Shown in pieces: positions 50,464 through 61,235 of a stretch of DNA of 64,000 bases. The DNA comes from Rhineura floridana (taxonomy: Eukaryota > Chordata > Lepidosauria > Squamata > Rhineuridae): assembly GCF_030035675.1 (NCBI RefSeq), contig NC_084484.1:186870934-186934933 (forward strand), in the 5' to 3' direction. The notes under the pieces are model-generated. The model made no database searches. It saw nothing but the letters and a program-made list of their open reading frames with translations, and was not told the DNA's origin. Positions within the stretch are counted from its first letter, which is position 1, and every line of letters begins with the position of its first letter. The position numbers and the translations under genes are program-made.

Positions 50464-53400
50464 GTATGAAGACAGTGAGAAGGGTTTGTACCTGGGATTT
50501 AGATCACACAAAGTTCCCTTTTGCATGATTCGGGGCAGAAGAGCCCTGACTGGATCAGATCAAGTCCAGTATCCTGCCTTCCACATTAGCCAATCAGATG
50601 TCTCTGGGAAGCCCCCAAGCAGGGCATGAAGGCAAGAGCCCTCTCCCACTTTTGCTCTCTAGTAACTGGCAGCCAGTGGTAGACTGTTCCTGAACATGGA
50701 GGTTCAATGTGGCCATCAGCCATTCACAGGGATGCCCCCCGTTCATTTGTCTAATCTTTCAAAGTCCCCTAACCTAGAGACAGGAGATGTGAGCAGACCA
50801 AGCAGGTGCCGTTGTTGCCAGGACTGCAACATCTCGGGGTTGTGAGGAGCCACTGCTGGCAGGGCAGGATGCAGGAGTGTTCTTCTACAGGTTCCCCAGA
50901 GTCACTTGACTGGGCTCTGTCACTCCTTGTCAAATGAGAACCATGCCTCAATGGCTCGTGGCCACAGTATGAAAATGAAGCTTCCATGGTCAGAGGCAGT
51001 ATACCCATGAATATCCATTGGGGGGAACACATCCAGTTGGGAGTGGGTTTCCTTACATCTCTCCTACCACTATTATCAGTCTTTTTTGTCATTATTACCA
51101 CTTGATGAAAAATGGATATGGGCTGCCTTCAGATTGATCCCGACTAACTGCGACCCTAGGAATAGGGTTTTCATGGTAAGTAGTATTCAGAGGGGGTTTC
51201 CCATTGCCTCCCTCTGAGGCTGAGAGGCAGTGACTGGCCCAAGGTCACCCAGGGAGCTTCATGACTATGTGGGGATTAGAAACCTGGTCTCCCAGGTCCT
51301 AGTCTGACACCTTAACCACTACACCACACTGGCTCTCTACCACCCGGTAACTTGATAACACTTCTTAAAACTGCAATATTGGCCACAGGGAAAATTTCCC
51401 CATTCCCCTAAGAGATATTGTTAGCCAACTTGGGAACAGGGTGGAACAAAACTCTTCCAGATACCATCAAATAAAGTATGGCAGTGAGAAACTCAAAAAG
51501 AGCGAGCCACTTCCACAGGGGAAACTTGGAAATATTATGTTCAACATGTACATCTTCCTGCCACCTTTTCACCTTTGATGTTATAATCATGTTTATTATT
51601 GCACAGTGATCTGACCCATAAATAAGAGCATTTTTAGAATTTCAAAGTTTAGTACACACCAAGAGTATCATAAGATCCAGTATTTATGTCAGATGGTCTA
51701 ATTTTTAGCACAATCGTAACTTTGGAAGAACTAAGCACTAATTGCAGGTGAGGTTCATACCATCAACTTGCATTTATAGGGACAGAAGGGAGTCCATTCC
51801 TTAACTGTCACAGGAGATTTTAAGGGTCTATTGAAGATAGACAATTTTTTTCAGTGAGTTGAGGTGCAATATAGGTGTTATTGTACCATTAACTGCTGTG
51901 CTCTTATCATTGCTGGTCCCAGTGCTGGCAGTTATGAAAAAGGCAAATTCCTTGCAAGGCAACATTAGGAAAGGAACTAGGGGAAAAACCTCGTGATATC
52001 TTAATGCTGCTACATAAACTTATCGTGCGGCTGCATTGGGAATACTGTGTACAGTTCTGGTTGCATCACCTTAAAAAGGATATCGTAGAGCAGGAAAAGG
52101 TTCAGAAGAAGACAACCAGAATGTTCATGGGGATGGAGTGACTCCCCTCTGAGGAAAGGTTGAGGCATTTGGGGCTTTTTAGTTTAGAGAAAAGGCGGGT
52201 CAGAGGAGACATGATAGAAGTGTATAAAATTATGCATTGCATGGAGAAAGTGGATAGAGAAAATTTTTTCTCCCTCTCTCATAATGTTAGAACTTGTGGA
52301 TATCCGATGACGCTGAATGTTGGAAGATTCAGGACTATACATTTAACAGTGCATAGTTACGCTCCCGGGCCCTGTTGTTCGGGTGCACACGCGCGATCGC
52401 TCACAGTCTCAGAAAGAAGGCGCTGCGGGCTGCACCAGGTGACACCAACCCTAGTGATGCCACTGGGAAGAATTGCTCTTGCGCTCAGGTCCTGCTGGGG
52501 GCTTCCCATTGGGGCATCTGGTTGGCCACTGTGAGAACAGGATGCTGGATGAGATGGGCCCCCTTTGGCCTGAACCAGCAGCCAGCTTCGCTTATGTACT
52601 GCTGATAAACATGTTCAGCAGTTCTTCAAAGTAATTTTAAAAATGCAAAACCAACTTGACCAGAGAGTACACTTCAGCTATAACCGGGGACTACAAAGCC
52701 CTCCCCCGCCTTCCCTAACCCTCACCCTACTCCGGCGGGCTATCTCTCCACACGTTCCTTTCTGCTCCAGGTCCTCTGCTTTCCCATCCAGAGAAGAGAC
52801 CTATTCCCCATCAAAGAGTCCACACTCGACATGGCCTTGACCTCTTTTGATGACCAGTACAAGGGATGTTCGGATCTGATGGAGGCTGAGCTGGCGGAGA
52901 TAAACCGGACTGAGTTTACCAGCAACAGAATCTATGCTGAGGTGTGGGGGGAGGCAGCCTCTAGGTGGGAGGAAAGGAAGTTCTCTTTGCCCCCAGGCCT
53001 TAAGCCGGAGTATGCCATTGCAATCATGGCCTACACCATCCAAGGGCGCTTCCCCAGCAATTTCAACACAGCAGTGAGGGAAGCTGGGCGCACCAGAGAC
53101 TATTACCTCAACCACTTTCACTTCAAGACCTTCCACTTCCTTCTGACCAGAGCCCTTCATGCCCTGGGGATCACCTCCTCCCCAAGGTGCCAGAAGGTGT
53201 ATCGTGGGGTCAGGAACATCCGCTTCACCTCCGAGCGCCTCAAGCAAGTCCGCTTTGGACACTTCACCTCCTCGTCCCTGAGAAATGAAACTGCCCTGCA
53301 GTTTGGAACAGACACCTTCTTCACTATTCAGACCTGCTATGGGGTCAACATCAAGAATTTCTCCTTCTTCCCAGGGGAAGAAGAGGTCCTCATCCCCCCC

Positions 53401-54911
53401 TTTGAGAAGTTCAAGGTGACTAATTTCACCAAGGCAAGAGAGACAACCTTCATCCAGCTCATCTCCATTGAAGACTCCAGCTTCTCCAATTGTGTCTTTG
53501 TGAAAGGTAACAGCCAACAAACTGGATTCTTGTTGCTGGTCCTGGACAATTGTAGAGGGTTTAAAAACAACAACACCCTATAGCATCCACAAGTGGACAG
53601 CTTCTCCATAGATCCCCCTTTCTGCGTAATCCAGACCATGGGGTGTCTGGGTGGGTGGGTGTGGTGTATATATACGCACTACAAGGGACAGCTGCTGCTG
53701 TGAAGGCAGGTATTTGCAAAGCAAATAGTACAGGTGGCTCAAGCCAGCCAGCCAAGCTGCACGTGGAAAGCAGGAGAAAAAGCAGGTCATTATTCAACCT
53801 AACCAGGGGGCGGAGGAGGGGCAGGGATTTAATTTGAACAGCAACTATTGCAGTCACAGAGAGCGTGGATATGAACAAAGGCATTCAAATAATCCAGCAG
53901 AATTTTTGAGGGAGATTACAGCCGAACTCTGCAATACCCAATGTGCTGACCCAGAGGAAATTGGGGGGAGCATTTTGACAGTCTTCTATGCTGTAGAAAC
54001 ATCCCTTAGAGAGTACTGCAGTGCAGAACATCTATGTACTAAGCATGTTCTCATTTGTAATGTAGAGATGCTCTAGGCTATGTGGAGTGGAGGTGGGGAG
54101 ACGGGCATATTTGCTAAGGTCCTCAATAATAATCCCGATAATACTTTGTATTGCAAATATTTCTGGAAATAAAGAACCTGTCTGGTTTTGTGTATGTAAC
54201 TAGGAGGTATCACGTGCATTGGAGGCTGGTGGCTCCTATATCAGTGAGGGCAGTGATTCCGCTCCAGGTTTTAGGCCAAACTTTCAAGGAGCTGTCCAAG
54301 GTGCTGATCACCTTGGACAGCTCCTTTGAAAGTCAGACTAAACCCAGAGCGGAATCACTGCCCTCACTGACATAGGAGCCACCAGCCTCCACTGATGGCA
54401 TGGTACGGGATGAATCAGTGAGTGAGTCAGTCTAGCCATCTATCCAATTGATAATAGCCTCCAAGGAATCCTGCATTGTACCTTTTGGACAGCAGGCGGA
54501 TTCCCTGGTCACCCTCAAAACTTCGTCCCACCCCAAGTGACTGCTTGGGTTGTGTGGACAGCCAGCAGCTCAATCTGGTTTCATGCCCACACAACTCCCA
54601 TCAACTAGTCTCAAAAGAGAAAATAATCGAACAAGTAAATTGCTCATAACTATTTTTGCTTTGCCATTTGCAGAGAAAAGGTGCAAGACACGAAGATGCA
54701 GTTTCACCTCAGGTGAGGGAGTTACTGATTATTCTCTTCCCACCCAACATTCACATGATTAAAAGTATTTTAAAGTCCAACTCCCCCCCCCCTTTTTTTT
54801 ATCTTGACAGGTGTGAATCTGAGCCATTTATCTGCTCATGTCCAAACACCCTTCTTTCTCTGGGGATTCCTTCTCATTGCTGGTGCCCTCGCATCCCCAG
54901 GCATCATCTGA
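50401..54911 (+). CDS. ART1: ART1-like GPI-anchored arginine ADP-ribosyltransferase
   Basis: This is an ecto-enzyme that transfers ADP-ribose from NAD+ to arginines of surface or secreted proteins. Four coding exons, 50401-50463, 52771-53506, 54674-54712 and 54811-54911, join in phase to 939 bases (312 codons plus stop). The signal peptide is MPPLQMILVLYLMGIFPGDL. The mature region opens FPIQRRDLF then DMALTSFDDQYKGC, closest in my memory to mammalian ART1 (ITRRDLF, DMALASFDDQYAGC). The catalytic R-S-ExE triad is visible: R in VYRGVRN, S in FTSSSL, and EEEVLIPP. Cysteine pairs fit the fold. The tail is hydrophobic (FFLWGFLLIAGALASPGII) as for a GPI signal. Symbol by best resemblance; ART5 is the alternative. 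It lies 3.7 kb downstream of TRPC2, same strand. Confidence 0.88.
50535..50765 (-). repeat. Old CR1 3' end fragment
   Basis: CTGACTGGATCAGATCAAGT, GGGAAGCCCCCAAGCAGGGC and TCATTTGTCTAATCTTTCAA match the CR1 3' region in reverse with many differences. Confidence 0.75.
51110..51345 (-). mobile_element. tRNA-derived SINE with RTE-type tail, complete
   Basis: Reverse orientation. The tail (GCTGCCTTCAGATTGATCCC, TAACTGCGACCCTAGGAATA) comes first, then GACTGGCCCAAGGTCACCCA, AACCTGGTCTCCCAGGTCCT (B box reversed) and ACACCTTAACCACTACACCA (A box reversed). The full unit of about 235 bases is present. Confidence 0.82.
51346..51909. other. No gene recognised
   Basis: Intron of ART. No conserved feature identified. 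Confidence 0.45.
51910..52345 (+). repeat. Older CR1 fragment
   Basis: GGCAGTTATGAAAAAGGCAA, AATACTGTGTACAGTTCTGG and AGAAAAGGCGGGTCAGAGGA are a CR1 ORF2 C-terminal copy with moderate divergence and broken frame. An unrelated insert separates it from a 3' end at 52478-52600. Confidence 0.85.
52478..52600 (+). repeat. Older CR1 3' end
   Basis: CTCAGGTCCTGCTGGGGGCT, GGTTGGCCACTGTGAGAACA and GGATGCTGGATGAGATGGGC, then a decayed tail. Continues the copy at 51910; the about 130 bases between are not CR1-like. Confidence 0.8.
52771..53506 (+). CDS. ART1: ART exon 2: catalytic domain
   Basis: 736 bases, acceptor TCTGCTCCAG, donor AAAG|GTAACA. It encodes nearly the whole enzyme: VLCFPIQRRDLF, DMALTSFDDQYKGC, IAIMAYTIQG, REAGRTRDYYLNHFHFKTFH, VYRGVRNIRF, FGHFTSSSL, TFFTIQTCYGVNIKNFSFFP and GEEEVLIPPFEKF. 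A single large catalytic exon is usual for vertebrate ART genes. No frame damage. Confidence 0.93.
53507..54219. other. ART intron; no separate gene
   Basis: No exon between 53506 and 54674 could be supported. Short frames at 53643 and 53834 have no recognised domain. Confidence 0.45.
54220..54391. mobile_element. Near-perfect 172-bp palindrome (foldback MITE)
   Basis: The left arm begins TGGAGGCTGGTGGCTCCTAT and the right arm ends ATAGGAGCCACCAGCCTCCA. Inverted identity continues for about 84 bases per arm with roughly a dozen mismatches, around a 4-5 base centre (CTGAT at about 54304). No coding, no second copy in this window and no clear target duplication. It lies in the ART intron before exon 3 and would form a long RNA hairpin if transcribed. 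Confidence 0.9.
54674..54712 (+). CDS. ART1: ART exon 3: short Cys-rich linker
   Basis: 39 bases, acceptor GCCATTTGCAG, donor G|GTGAGG. It encodes EKRCKTRRCSFTS, parallel to the KKCKSGPC segment of mammalian ART1. Too short to show as an open frame on its own; supported by phase on both sides. Confidence 0.8.
54811..54911 (+). CDS. ART1: ART exon 4: C-terminal GPI-anchor signal
   Basis: Acceptor TATCTTGACAG after a C/T tract; stop TGA 54909-54911. It encodes GVNLSHLSAHVQTP followed by a hydrophobic stretch FFLWGFLLIAGALASPGII. Small residues upstream (S/A) could serve as the anchor site. The hydrophobic end without a basic tail fits GPI attachment. Confidence 0.8.
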
Positions 54912-55177
54912 CCTTAGCAACAAAATCTCAGTCTCTCAATACTTTGCAGAATCCTCTACTGGGAGAGGGCAAAAAGGAGAAAACTGTGTGTGCGAATTTC
55001 AGCCTTTGCTTTAATTAACAGCACAGAGTGCCGGCTGCAAATAAGGCATTTTCTAGCTCAAAGTGTGTCGCTGGCTGGAGCGTCAGGGTCTGCTTTCATT
55101 ATCCAGTTGCTGTTGCTGTAGCAATTTAAATGGTGTAACTGTGAAGTCAGAGGTGGAAGAACCTGTGGGCTGCCACG
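54912..55177. other. ART 3' UTR and flank
   Basis: No AATAAA lies in the first 260 bases after the stop, so the ART polyadenylation site was not determined. Confidence 0.35.
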
Positions 55178-55268
55178 TATTGTTGGACTACAGCTCCCAT
55201 CATCCCTGGACCTTGGCCACGCTGGCTGGGGCTGATGTGAGTTGGAGTCTAGCACCATCTGGAGGGTT
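55178..55268. repeat. Foldback MITE remnant
   Basis: GGACTACAGCTCCCATCATC and GCTGGCTGGGGCTGATGTGA, then CATCTGGAGGG; family of 26561. Confidence 0.65.
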
Positions 55269-55442
55269 TTGTTGTTGTTATGTGCCTCCAAGTCGACTAC
55301 GACTTATGGCGACCCTATGAATCAGTGACCTCCAATGGCATCTGTCATGAACCACCCTGTTCAGATCTTGTAAGTTCAGGTCTGTGGCTTCCTTTATGGA
55401 ATCAATCCATCTCTTGCTTGGCCTTCCTCTTTTTCTACTCCA
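55265..55442 (-). repeat. RTE-type LINE 3' end
   Basis: TTGTTGTTATGTGCCTCCAA through CTTCCTCTTTTTCTACTCC, nearly the same as 22922-23075. Truncated after about 175 bases. Confidence 0.85.
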
Positions 55443-55560
55443 AAGGGGGCCCATCTAGTCCAGCATACTGTTCTCATAGTGGCCAGCCAGATGCCTCTTC
55501 TGGGAACTCTACAAGCAGAATGAGACTGCAAGGGAGCTCTCCACATTTAATTCCTTTGTT
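55443..55560 (-). repeat. Old CR1 3' end fragment
   Basis: GGGGCCCATCTAGTCCAGCA and TAGTGGCCAGCCAGATGCC, then GAACTCTACAAGCAG. Diverged. Confidence 0.7.
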
Positions 55561-55921
55561 TAGTAGATACGTATTTGGCTGAACGCTGCCTTCAGGGGAT
55601 CAACGAACAGAACAATAGCAGAGGGGAAAGCCAAATAAGACACACTCACAGAGATTATGTCATTACAGCCATCCAGCCTAGAGGTCAGTGAGGCATGGAT
55701 CATAGTGGTCAAGAGTCCTCATTTTCTAGGAGTGGCTGTAGCTGGCCAGGTACAGCAGCCTAAGCTGAAAAAAGGCTCTTTTCACAGCAGTTACCAAATG
55801 GGAACTCTTAAAAAAAAAAGCCAGGCTTACCATTATCCCCAAGGCATGGCCCCATCTAGAACGGGGGAACGTCTAACCTCCTGATCAATTGTACCTCCCA
55901 CCATTAACATCACCATCTTAG
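55561..55921. other. No gene recognised
   Basis: The CATCCAGCCTAGAGGTCAGT to GTCTAACCTCCTGATCAATT stretch resembles L2 RT sequence in reverse (compare 38280-38460), but too weakly to call firmly. Confidence 0.35.
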
Positions 55922-56131
55922 GCTGTGAGCACACTAGTCGCTTACAGCAAAGCGTTTCCATTGGCTGCACCTGGAGGGGAAATGGGTTGATCTGCCAATC
56001 AGTTGCAAAATCTTTTTGAAGCTAAATTAAAAACAACCCTGAAGCTGCTCCCACCAGGATTTACAGTAAAAATGGGGCAGGTTTGACGAGCATCGTGTGT
56101 CCCCGATTTCAGGAGAGAGAGGTGGAGACGC
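55922..56131 (+). repeat. Unclassified dispersed repeat, copy B
   Basis: Second copy of 43965-44172: GGCTGTGAGCACACTAGTCG, GGGGAAATGGGTTGATCTGC, AGCTGCTCCCACCAGGATTT, AGAGAGGTGGAGACGC. Confidence 0.7.
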
Positions 56132-56218
56132 ACTGGAACCGGAGGGACAGGGAGTGTGTATCTACGCTTAGATGGATTCCATTTCAGTTTTATTCACCAT
56201 CACCCTGTCCATTGTTAA

Positions 56219-56743
56219 GCACATAAGAAGAGCCTGCTGGATCAGGCCAGTGGCCCATCTAGTCCAGCATCCTGTTCTCACAGTGGCCAACCAGGTGCCT
56301 GGGGGAAGCCCGCAAGCAGGACCCGAGTGCAAGAACACTCTCCCCTCCTGAGGCTTCCGGCAACTGGTTTTCAGAAGCATGCTGCCTCTGACTAGGGTGG
56401 CAGAGCACAGCCATCACGGCTAGTAGCCATTGATAGCCCTGTCCTCCATGAATTTGTCTAATCTTCTTTTAAAGCCATCCAAGCTGGTGGCCATTACTGC
56501 ATCTTGTGGGAGCAAATTCCACAGTTTAACTATGCACTGAGTAAAGAAGTACTTCCTTTTGTTTGTCCTGAATCTTCCAACATTCAGCTTCTTTGAATGT
56601 CCCCGAGTTCTTGTATTATGAGAGAGGGAGAAGAACTTTTCTCTATCCACTTTCTCAATGCCATGCATAATTTTATACACTTCTATCATGTCTCCTCTGA
56701 CCCGCCTTTTCTCTAAACTAAAAAGCCCCAAACGCTGCAACCT
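56219..56743 (-). mobile_element. Young CR1 (octamer GAACATAA family), 3' end
   Basis: 525 bases nearly identical to the other young CR1 3' ends, with an open ORF2 C-terminus ending at 56420. The 5' truncation at about 56743 abuts, base to base, the 3' tail of a different CR1 lineage. Confidence 0.92.
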
Positions 56744-58190
56744 TAGAATCATAGAATCATAGAGTTGGAAGGGGCCTTGTGGGCCATCGAGTCCAACCCC
56801 CTGCTCACAGCAGGAAATTCACAGCTAGAGCATCCCTGGCAGACAGCTGTCCAGCCTCTGCTTGAAGACATCCAGCGAAGGGGATCCCACCACCTCCCTA
56901 GGCAGTCGGTTCCATTGCCGAATTGCCCTTACTGTCAAGAAGTTCCTTCTAATGTCCAATCTGAATCTACGCTCCTGCAACTTAAAACCATTAGACCTAG
57001 TCCTACCCTCTGGGGCAGCAGTGAACAAATCTGTACCCTCCTCTATGTAACAGCCCTTCAGGTACTTAAAGAGTGCAATCATGTCACCCCTCAGCCTTCT
57101 CTTCACCAGACTGAACATGCCAAGTTCCTTCAACCTTTCCTCATAAGACTTGTTCTCCATACCGGCTATCATCCTCGTCGCCCTCTTCTGATCCCGCTCT
57201 AACTTGTCTATATCTTTCTTAAAATGAGGCGCCCAGAACTGAACGCAGTATTCCAGATGAGGCCTGACTAATGCAGAATATAGTGGGACTATTACTTCCC
57301 TCAACCTGGAAACTATAGCTCTGTTTATGCAGCCCGAAACCGCGTTTGCCTTTTTTGCCACAGCATCACAACTGCTGGGTCATGTTCAACTTGCGATCCA
57401 CTACAATTCCAAGGTCCTTCTCACACGCACTACTGCTAAGCCAGGTATTTCCCATCCTGTACCCGTGCATTTTGTTTTGTGGCCTAAATGCAGAATCCTG
57501 CATTTGTCTTTATTGAATGTCATTTTATTAATTCCAGCCCAATTTCCTAGTCTATCCAGGTCCCTTTGGATTTTATTCCTGTCTTCCATTGTGTTAGCTA
57601 TTCCTCCCAGTTTCGTATCATCCGCAAACTTCATAAGGCTTCCCTCCACTCTGTCATCTAAGTCATTGATAAAAATGTTCAAGAGTATCGGCCCCAGGAC
57701 AGAACCCTGTGGCACTCCACTCGAAACCTCCTTCCAGTCCGAAGCAGAGCCACCGACGACCACGCTTTGAGTATGGTTTTCCAACCAGTTGTGAATCCAC
57801 CTGACAGTATTTCCATATAGTCCGCATTTGACTAGTTTGCTAATCAAAGGGTCGTGGGGGACTTTGTCAAACACTTTGCTGAAATCTAGATAGATGACAT
57901 CTACAGCATTTCCACCATCTACTAAGCTAGTGACCCGATCAAAAAAAGAGATGAGATTAGTTTGACAGGATTTTTTCTTGACAAACCCATGCTGGCTCCT
58001 TCTAATCACAGCATTGTCATCTAGATAGTTGCCAATGGACTCTTTTATTATCCGTTCTAATATCTTTCCCGGTATTGAAGTCAGACTGACCGGCCTGTAA
58101 TTCCCCGGATCTTCTTTTTTACCCTTTTTAAAGAGCGGGACGACGTTTGCTCATCTCCAATCCTCCAGCACCTCTCCCGTTCCTCATAAG
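56744..58190 (-). mobile_element. Second CR1 lineage (ATTCTATG tail), 5'-truncated
   Basis: The 3' end is at the left with the octamer tail AGAATCATAGAATCATAGAG, the bird/reptile CR1 type. Two frames cover RT (57401-58009: RSQHGFVKKKSCQTNLISF, YLDFSKVFDKVPHDPL, SGVPQGSVLGPILLNIFIND, FADDTKLG) and the C-terminus (56825-57361: [20 protein letters not shown]). They are separated near 57380, so the copy is broken. Its proteins differ clearly from the young family. Confidence 0.9.
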
Positions 58191-58479
58191 GAATGGTTGT
58201 CTCTATGTGCTTGTTTGGATCTGACTCTGTTGACAAGGAACACCAGAGGTCAGTGTACCAGGTCAGGGTATTGGTCTATCTGGCCGAGGAGTGTCCACTC
58301 TGACTGGGAGTGGCTCTTCAGGGGCGTCTCAGGCAGAGAACGGTTCTCCGCATCCACTGCTGCTTGGATCCTTTTCTAATTTGTTTTTAAATTGTTTTTA
58401 AATTGTTTTTAGATTTTTTAAATTGTGTTTTTAAATTGTTTTTTGTGTTTTAAAATTTGTATATTTGTTTTTAATGTTT
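58191..58479. other. No gene; T-rich and SINE-like pieces
   Basis: GACTGGGAGTGGCTCTTCAG and CTCAGGCAGAGAACGGTTCT resemble a SINE end. A TTTTTAAATTGT-rich run follows at 58380-58470. Confidence 0.4.
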
Positions 58480-58552
58480 TAAATTGCTGTAAACTGCCCA
58501 GAGAGCTTTGGCTATGGGGCGGTATATAAATGTAATAAATAAATAAATAATC
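58480..58552 (+). repeat. L2 3' tail
   Basis: TGTAAACTGCCCAGAGAGCT and GGGGCGGTATATAAATGTAA TAAATAAATAA. Confidence 0.8.
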
Positions 58553-58769
58553 AGGAGCACGAGGAACTGCAAGGAGAACCTCCTGCAAGCCAAGCCAGTG
58601 CTCTGCTAGCACGCTCTGGTCTTCCCTTCCCAAAGTAAACACAAGGTCTTCAGGCCATCTCTCCCATGCAGATGCCAAAAAGTGTGTGTGAATCTAACTC
58701 AACCAGCAGAACCTCATGACAGTGAATCCCAGCACCACCTCAGGAACGTAAGTGGAGCCCTGGCTGCAG

Positions 58770-58916
58770 GATCAAGCCAAAGGGGGCCCATCCAGTCCAG
58801 CATCCTGTGCTCACAGTGGCCAACCAGACGCCCATTATGGGAAGCCCACAAGCAGGAAGTGAGCCAAGAGCCGCACTCTCCCCTCCTGGCAATTTCAGCA
58901 ACTGGTAAAATGTGCA
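58770..58916 (-). repeat. Old CR1 3' end fragment
   Basis: GGGGCCCATCCAGTCCAGCA and GTGGCCAACCAGACGCCCAT, then CTCTCCCCTCCTGGCAATTT; reverse orientation, diverged. Confidence 0.75.
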
Positions 58917-59835
58917 CTTATCTGAATCTTTGAAATTTGCACCAGTCTCCCTTCTCATTGTTTGTTTATTTATTTATTACTTGAATTTATATGCCACTTT
59001 CCCATACAAATATGCTCAAAGTGGCTTACAAAACTTATTAGTTTTAATATCTATGAAAAATTGTATTTCATAACCAGCGTCTCTGATTAGGAAGGACAGT
59101 AGCCTCAATGCTGCTAATTCTAATAATTCAATTACTAAATTACTTCTCAAGATGCATGGCCCCTGAAGAAATAATGTTAAGTGCTAATAGCTATACCATG
59201 TGTGTATATTAACCAAAAAAGGGACTGTCCTCACCTTCATTATTTCCTGCTCTTTCATTTATCTGGGGCAAGGCTCACTGAAACCGAGCCCCTTAGAGAT
59301 ATTCAGTTCAAAGGTCATGATAAAAATAAAAATAATTGTTCTTCAAATGCTATTTTCAAAGGCCAAAGTTTCTGCCTTGAGACATGTCTGGAAGGCAATT
59401 TAATGACAACAATATCCACTTAAGCAGGCAACCCTATTGCGGGACCTCATAATATCATCTGCAGCATGGAGGGGGGCTGTCATTCAGGTGATTCATCTTC
59501 CAATGTGACAGATGCCATCATCTGCCAGCAATGACCTCCTTCATTCCACAGAGCATATATAGGCCGGTCCCTTCACATAAAAAATAAACGCACACCCATC
59601 TGATCAGAAATGGCAGTATTAAAAAGCTGGGGTGGAGTGGGGGGAATCAGTTCAACCTGCCAGGACATTCTGTAAGTGGCCCCAGAGAGTCCAGCCTGGG
59701 GCAAAGCAACTTCAAAGGGAGACTGCAAGATGAACAGCTGAATCACAGCACGACAAGAGGTTTAGTGCCATCACTTGGGGACTGAACCAAGATAAGGGGT
59801 TCTTAGCACGTGACATCGCAGAGACCATCTCCTTC
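58917..59835. other. No gene recognised
   Basis: Intergenic, AT-rich. An old LINE tail-like piece is at 58965-59040 (TTATTACTTGAATTTATATG CC). Confidence 0.45.
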
Positions 59836-60290
59836 TCTATAGGCTCTCTTGGGTGATAAGATCAGCAGAGGGGGGGACTTCTTGGTCGTTTTGCTACCCT
59901 CAGAAGTTTGGGGGATGGTGCCCCGGGAGAGGGCCTTCTCTGTGGCAGCCCCCAAGTTGTGGAATCCCCTCTCTACGGAGCTGCATCTAGCACCTTCGTT
60001 ATACAGTTTTCTGCGAATGTTAAAGATGGACCTCCTTACCCTGGCCTTTGGCTCCTGAGATGTCTGTTTTCAGAACCCCCTCTGTTCTTGTGATTGAAAT
60101 GTGTTTGAATTCTTTTTAATGTTGTATTTTAGATTTTGTAATCAGACCTGGGCCCTATTGGTGAAGGGTAGGCAGTCAATCAATCAAATTATTATTATTA
60201 TTATTATTATTATTATTGCTGTAAACTACCCAGAGAGCTTCGGCTATGGGGCAGTATACAAGTGCAATAAATAAATAAATAAATAAAATT
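59836..60290 (+). repeat. L2 LINE C-terminus and 3' UTR
   Basis: The frame at 59849-60058 reads RERAFSVAAPKLWNPLSTEL, the L2 C-terminal motif. The 3' UTR and a tail follow, with (ATT)n at about 60190-60218 and GAGCTTCGGCTATGGGGCAG, then (AATA)n. Broken by substitution. Confidence 0.75.
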
Positions 60291-60378
60291 TGGAGAAATT
60301 CTCATTAATATGCTGAAGAATTTTCATTTTTATTTTTAAAAAACCACAAATTGCTGCACAGATGTGGAGAACCAAATT

Positions 60379-60381
60379 TGA
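60379..60381 (+). repeat. Candidate target duplication TGA, left
   Basis: TGA precedes the left inverted end and is repeated at 62536-62538. Three bases alone are weak; their value comes from position. Confidence 0.5.
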
Positions 60382-61185
60382 GGGCTCGTCCAAACGACTG
60401 TATAATGTGCGATATGATCGCTTTGTGTATTCGTTAATTTTCCATGGTCCATACGACATCACCTGTTTTCACGGATTTTCTCGTGGTTATATCCATGTCT
60501 GCAGTAACACAAAAAATGTGATTTGCTTTTTTAAACCGGGAATCATCCGCTTTACCTGAAGGTGCTCGGATGCAATACTGTGGACTTTAGAGCTGTGGGC
60601 GGTCCGTGGGCGGTCCTTGGGCGTTTCCCCATACCCCTTCCCTCATTCCCATCCAATTATGTTTTTTCACTTTTGCGCATGTGTGCGAATGTCCGGGGAA
60701 AAGCCCGGGGAAACTGAACCAATCAGAGCAATGGGGTGGTGTTGGGGGGGGGCTCTGCAACTTCTACTGCGCAGATGCAAAAATGTGCATTTGCGCAGAA
60801 GCAGCTACAGCCGTTTATTTTTAGCCAGCCTATGAACTGGACAGCAGCTCCGTGTGAGATCTGCAATTGTGGTTGTTTGTAAAGGCCCCCTTTTCCTGGC
60901 TGGTCTCGCTCAACTGCGGCTGGTTGGTGCAGGGAGCTCGCTTTGCTCTTTCCTCCTCGCTCGGAGACAGACAGACACGCACAGGCACACACAGCGGAGA
61001 AAAGCGAGAGCCTGGCGCTTTGCAAAGGGCCACAGGAAGGAAAGGGAGAAGGGGGGGTGAAGGCAGCAGAGCAAGTTTTGCCCGAAGTGGTTGGGAAGCT
61101 GCTGGGGAGGGTGGCTCTTCCCTGATGGTGCCGCTGCTGCTGCCGCCGTTCCTGCGGCAGAGCCACCTGTGCACGGCAGAGTGTG

Positions 61186-61235
<50 letters not shown>

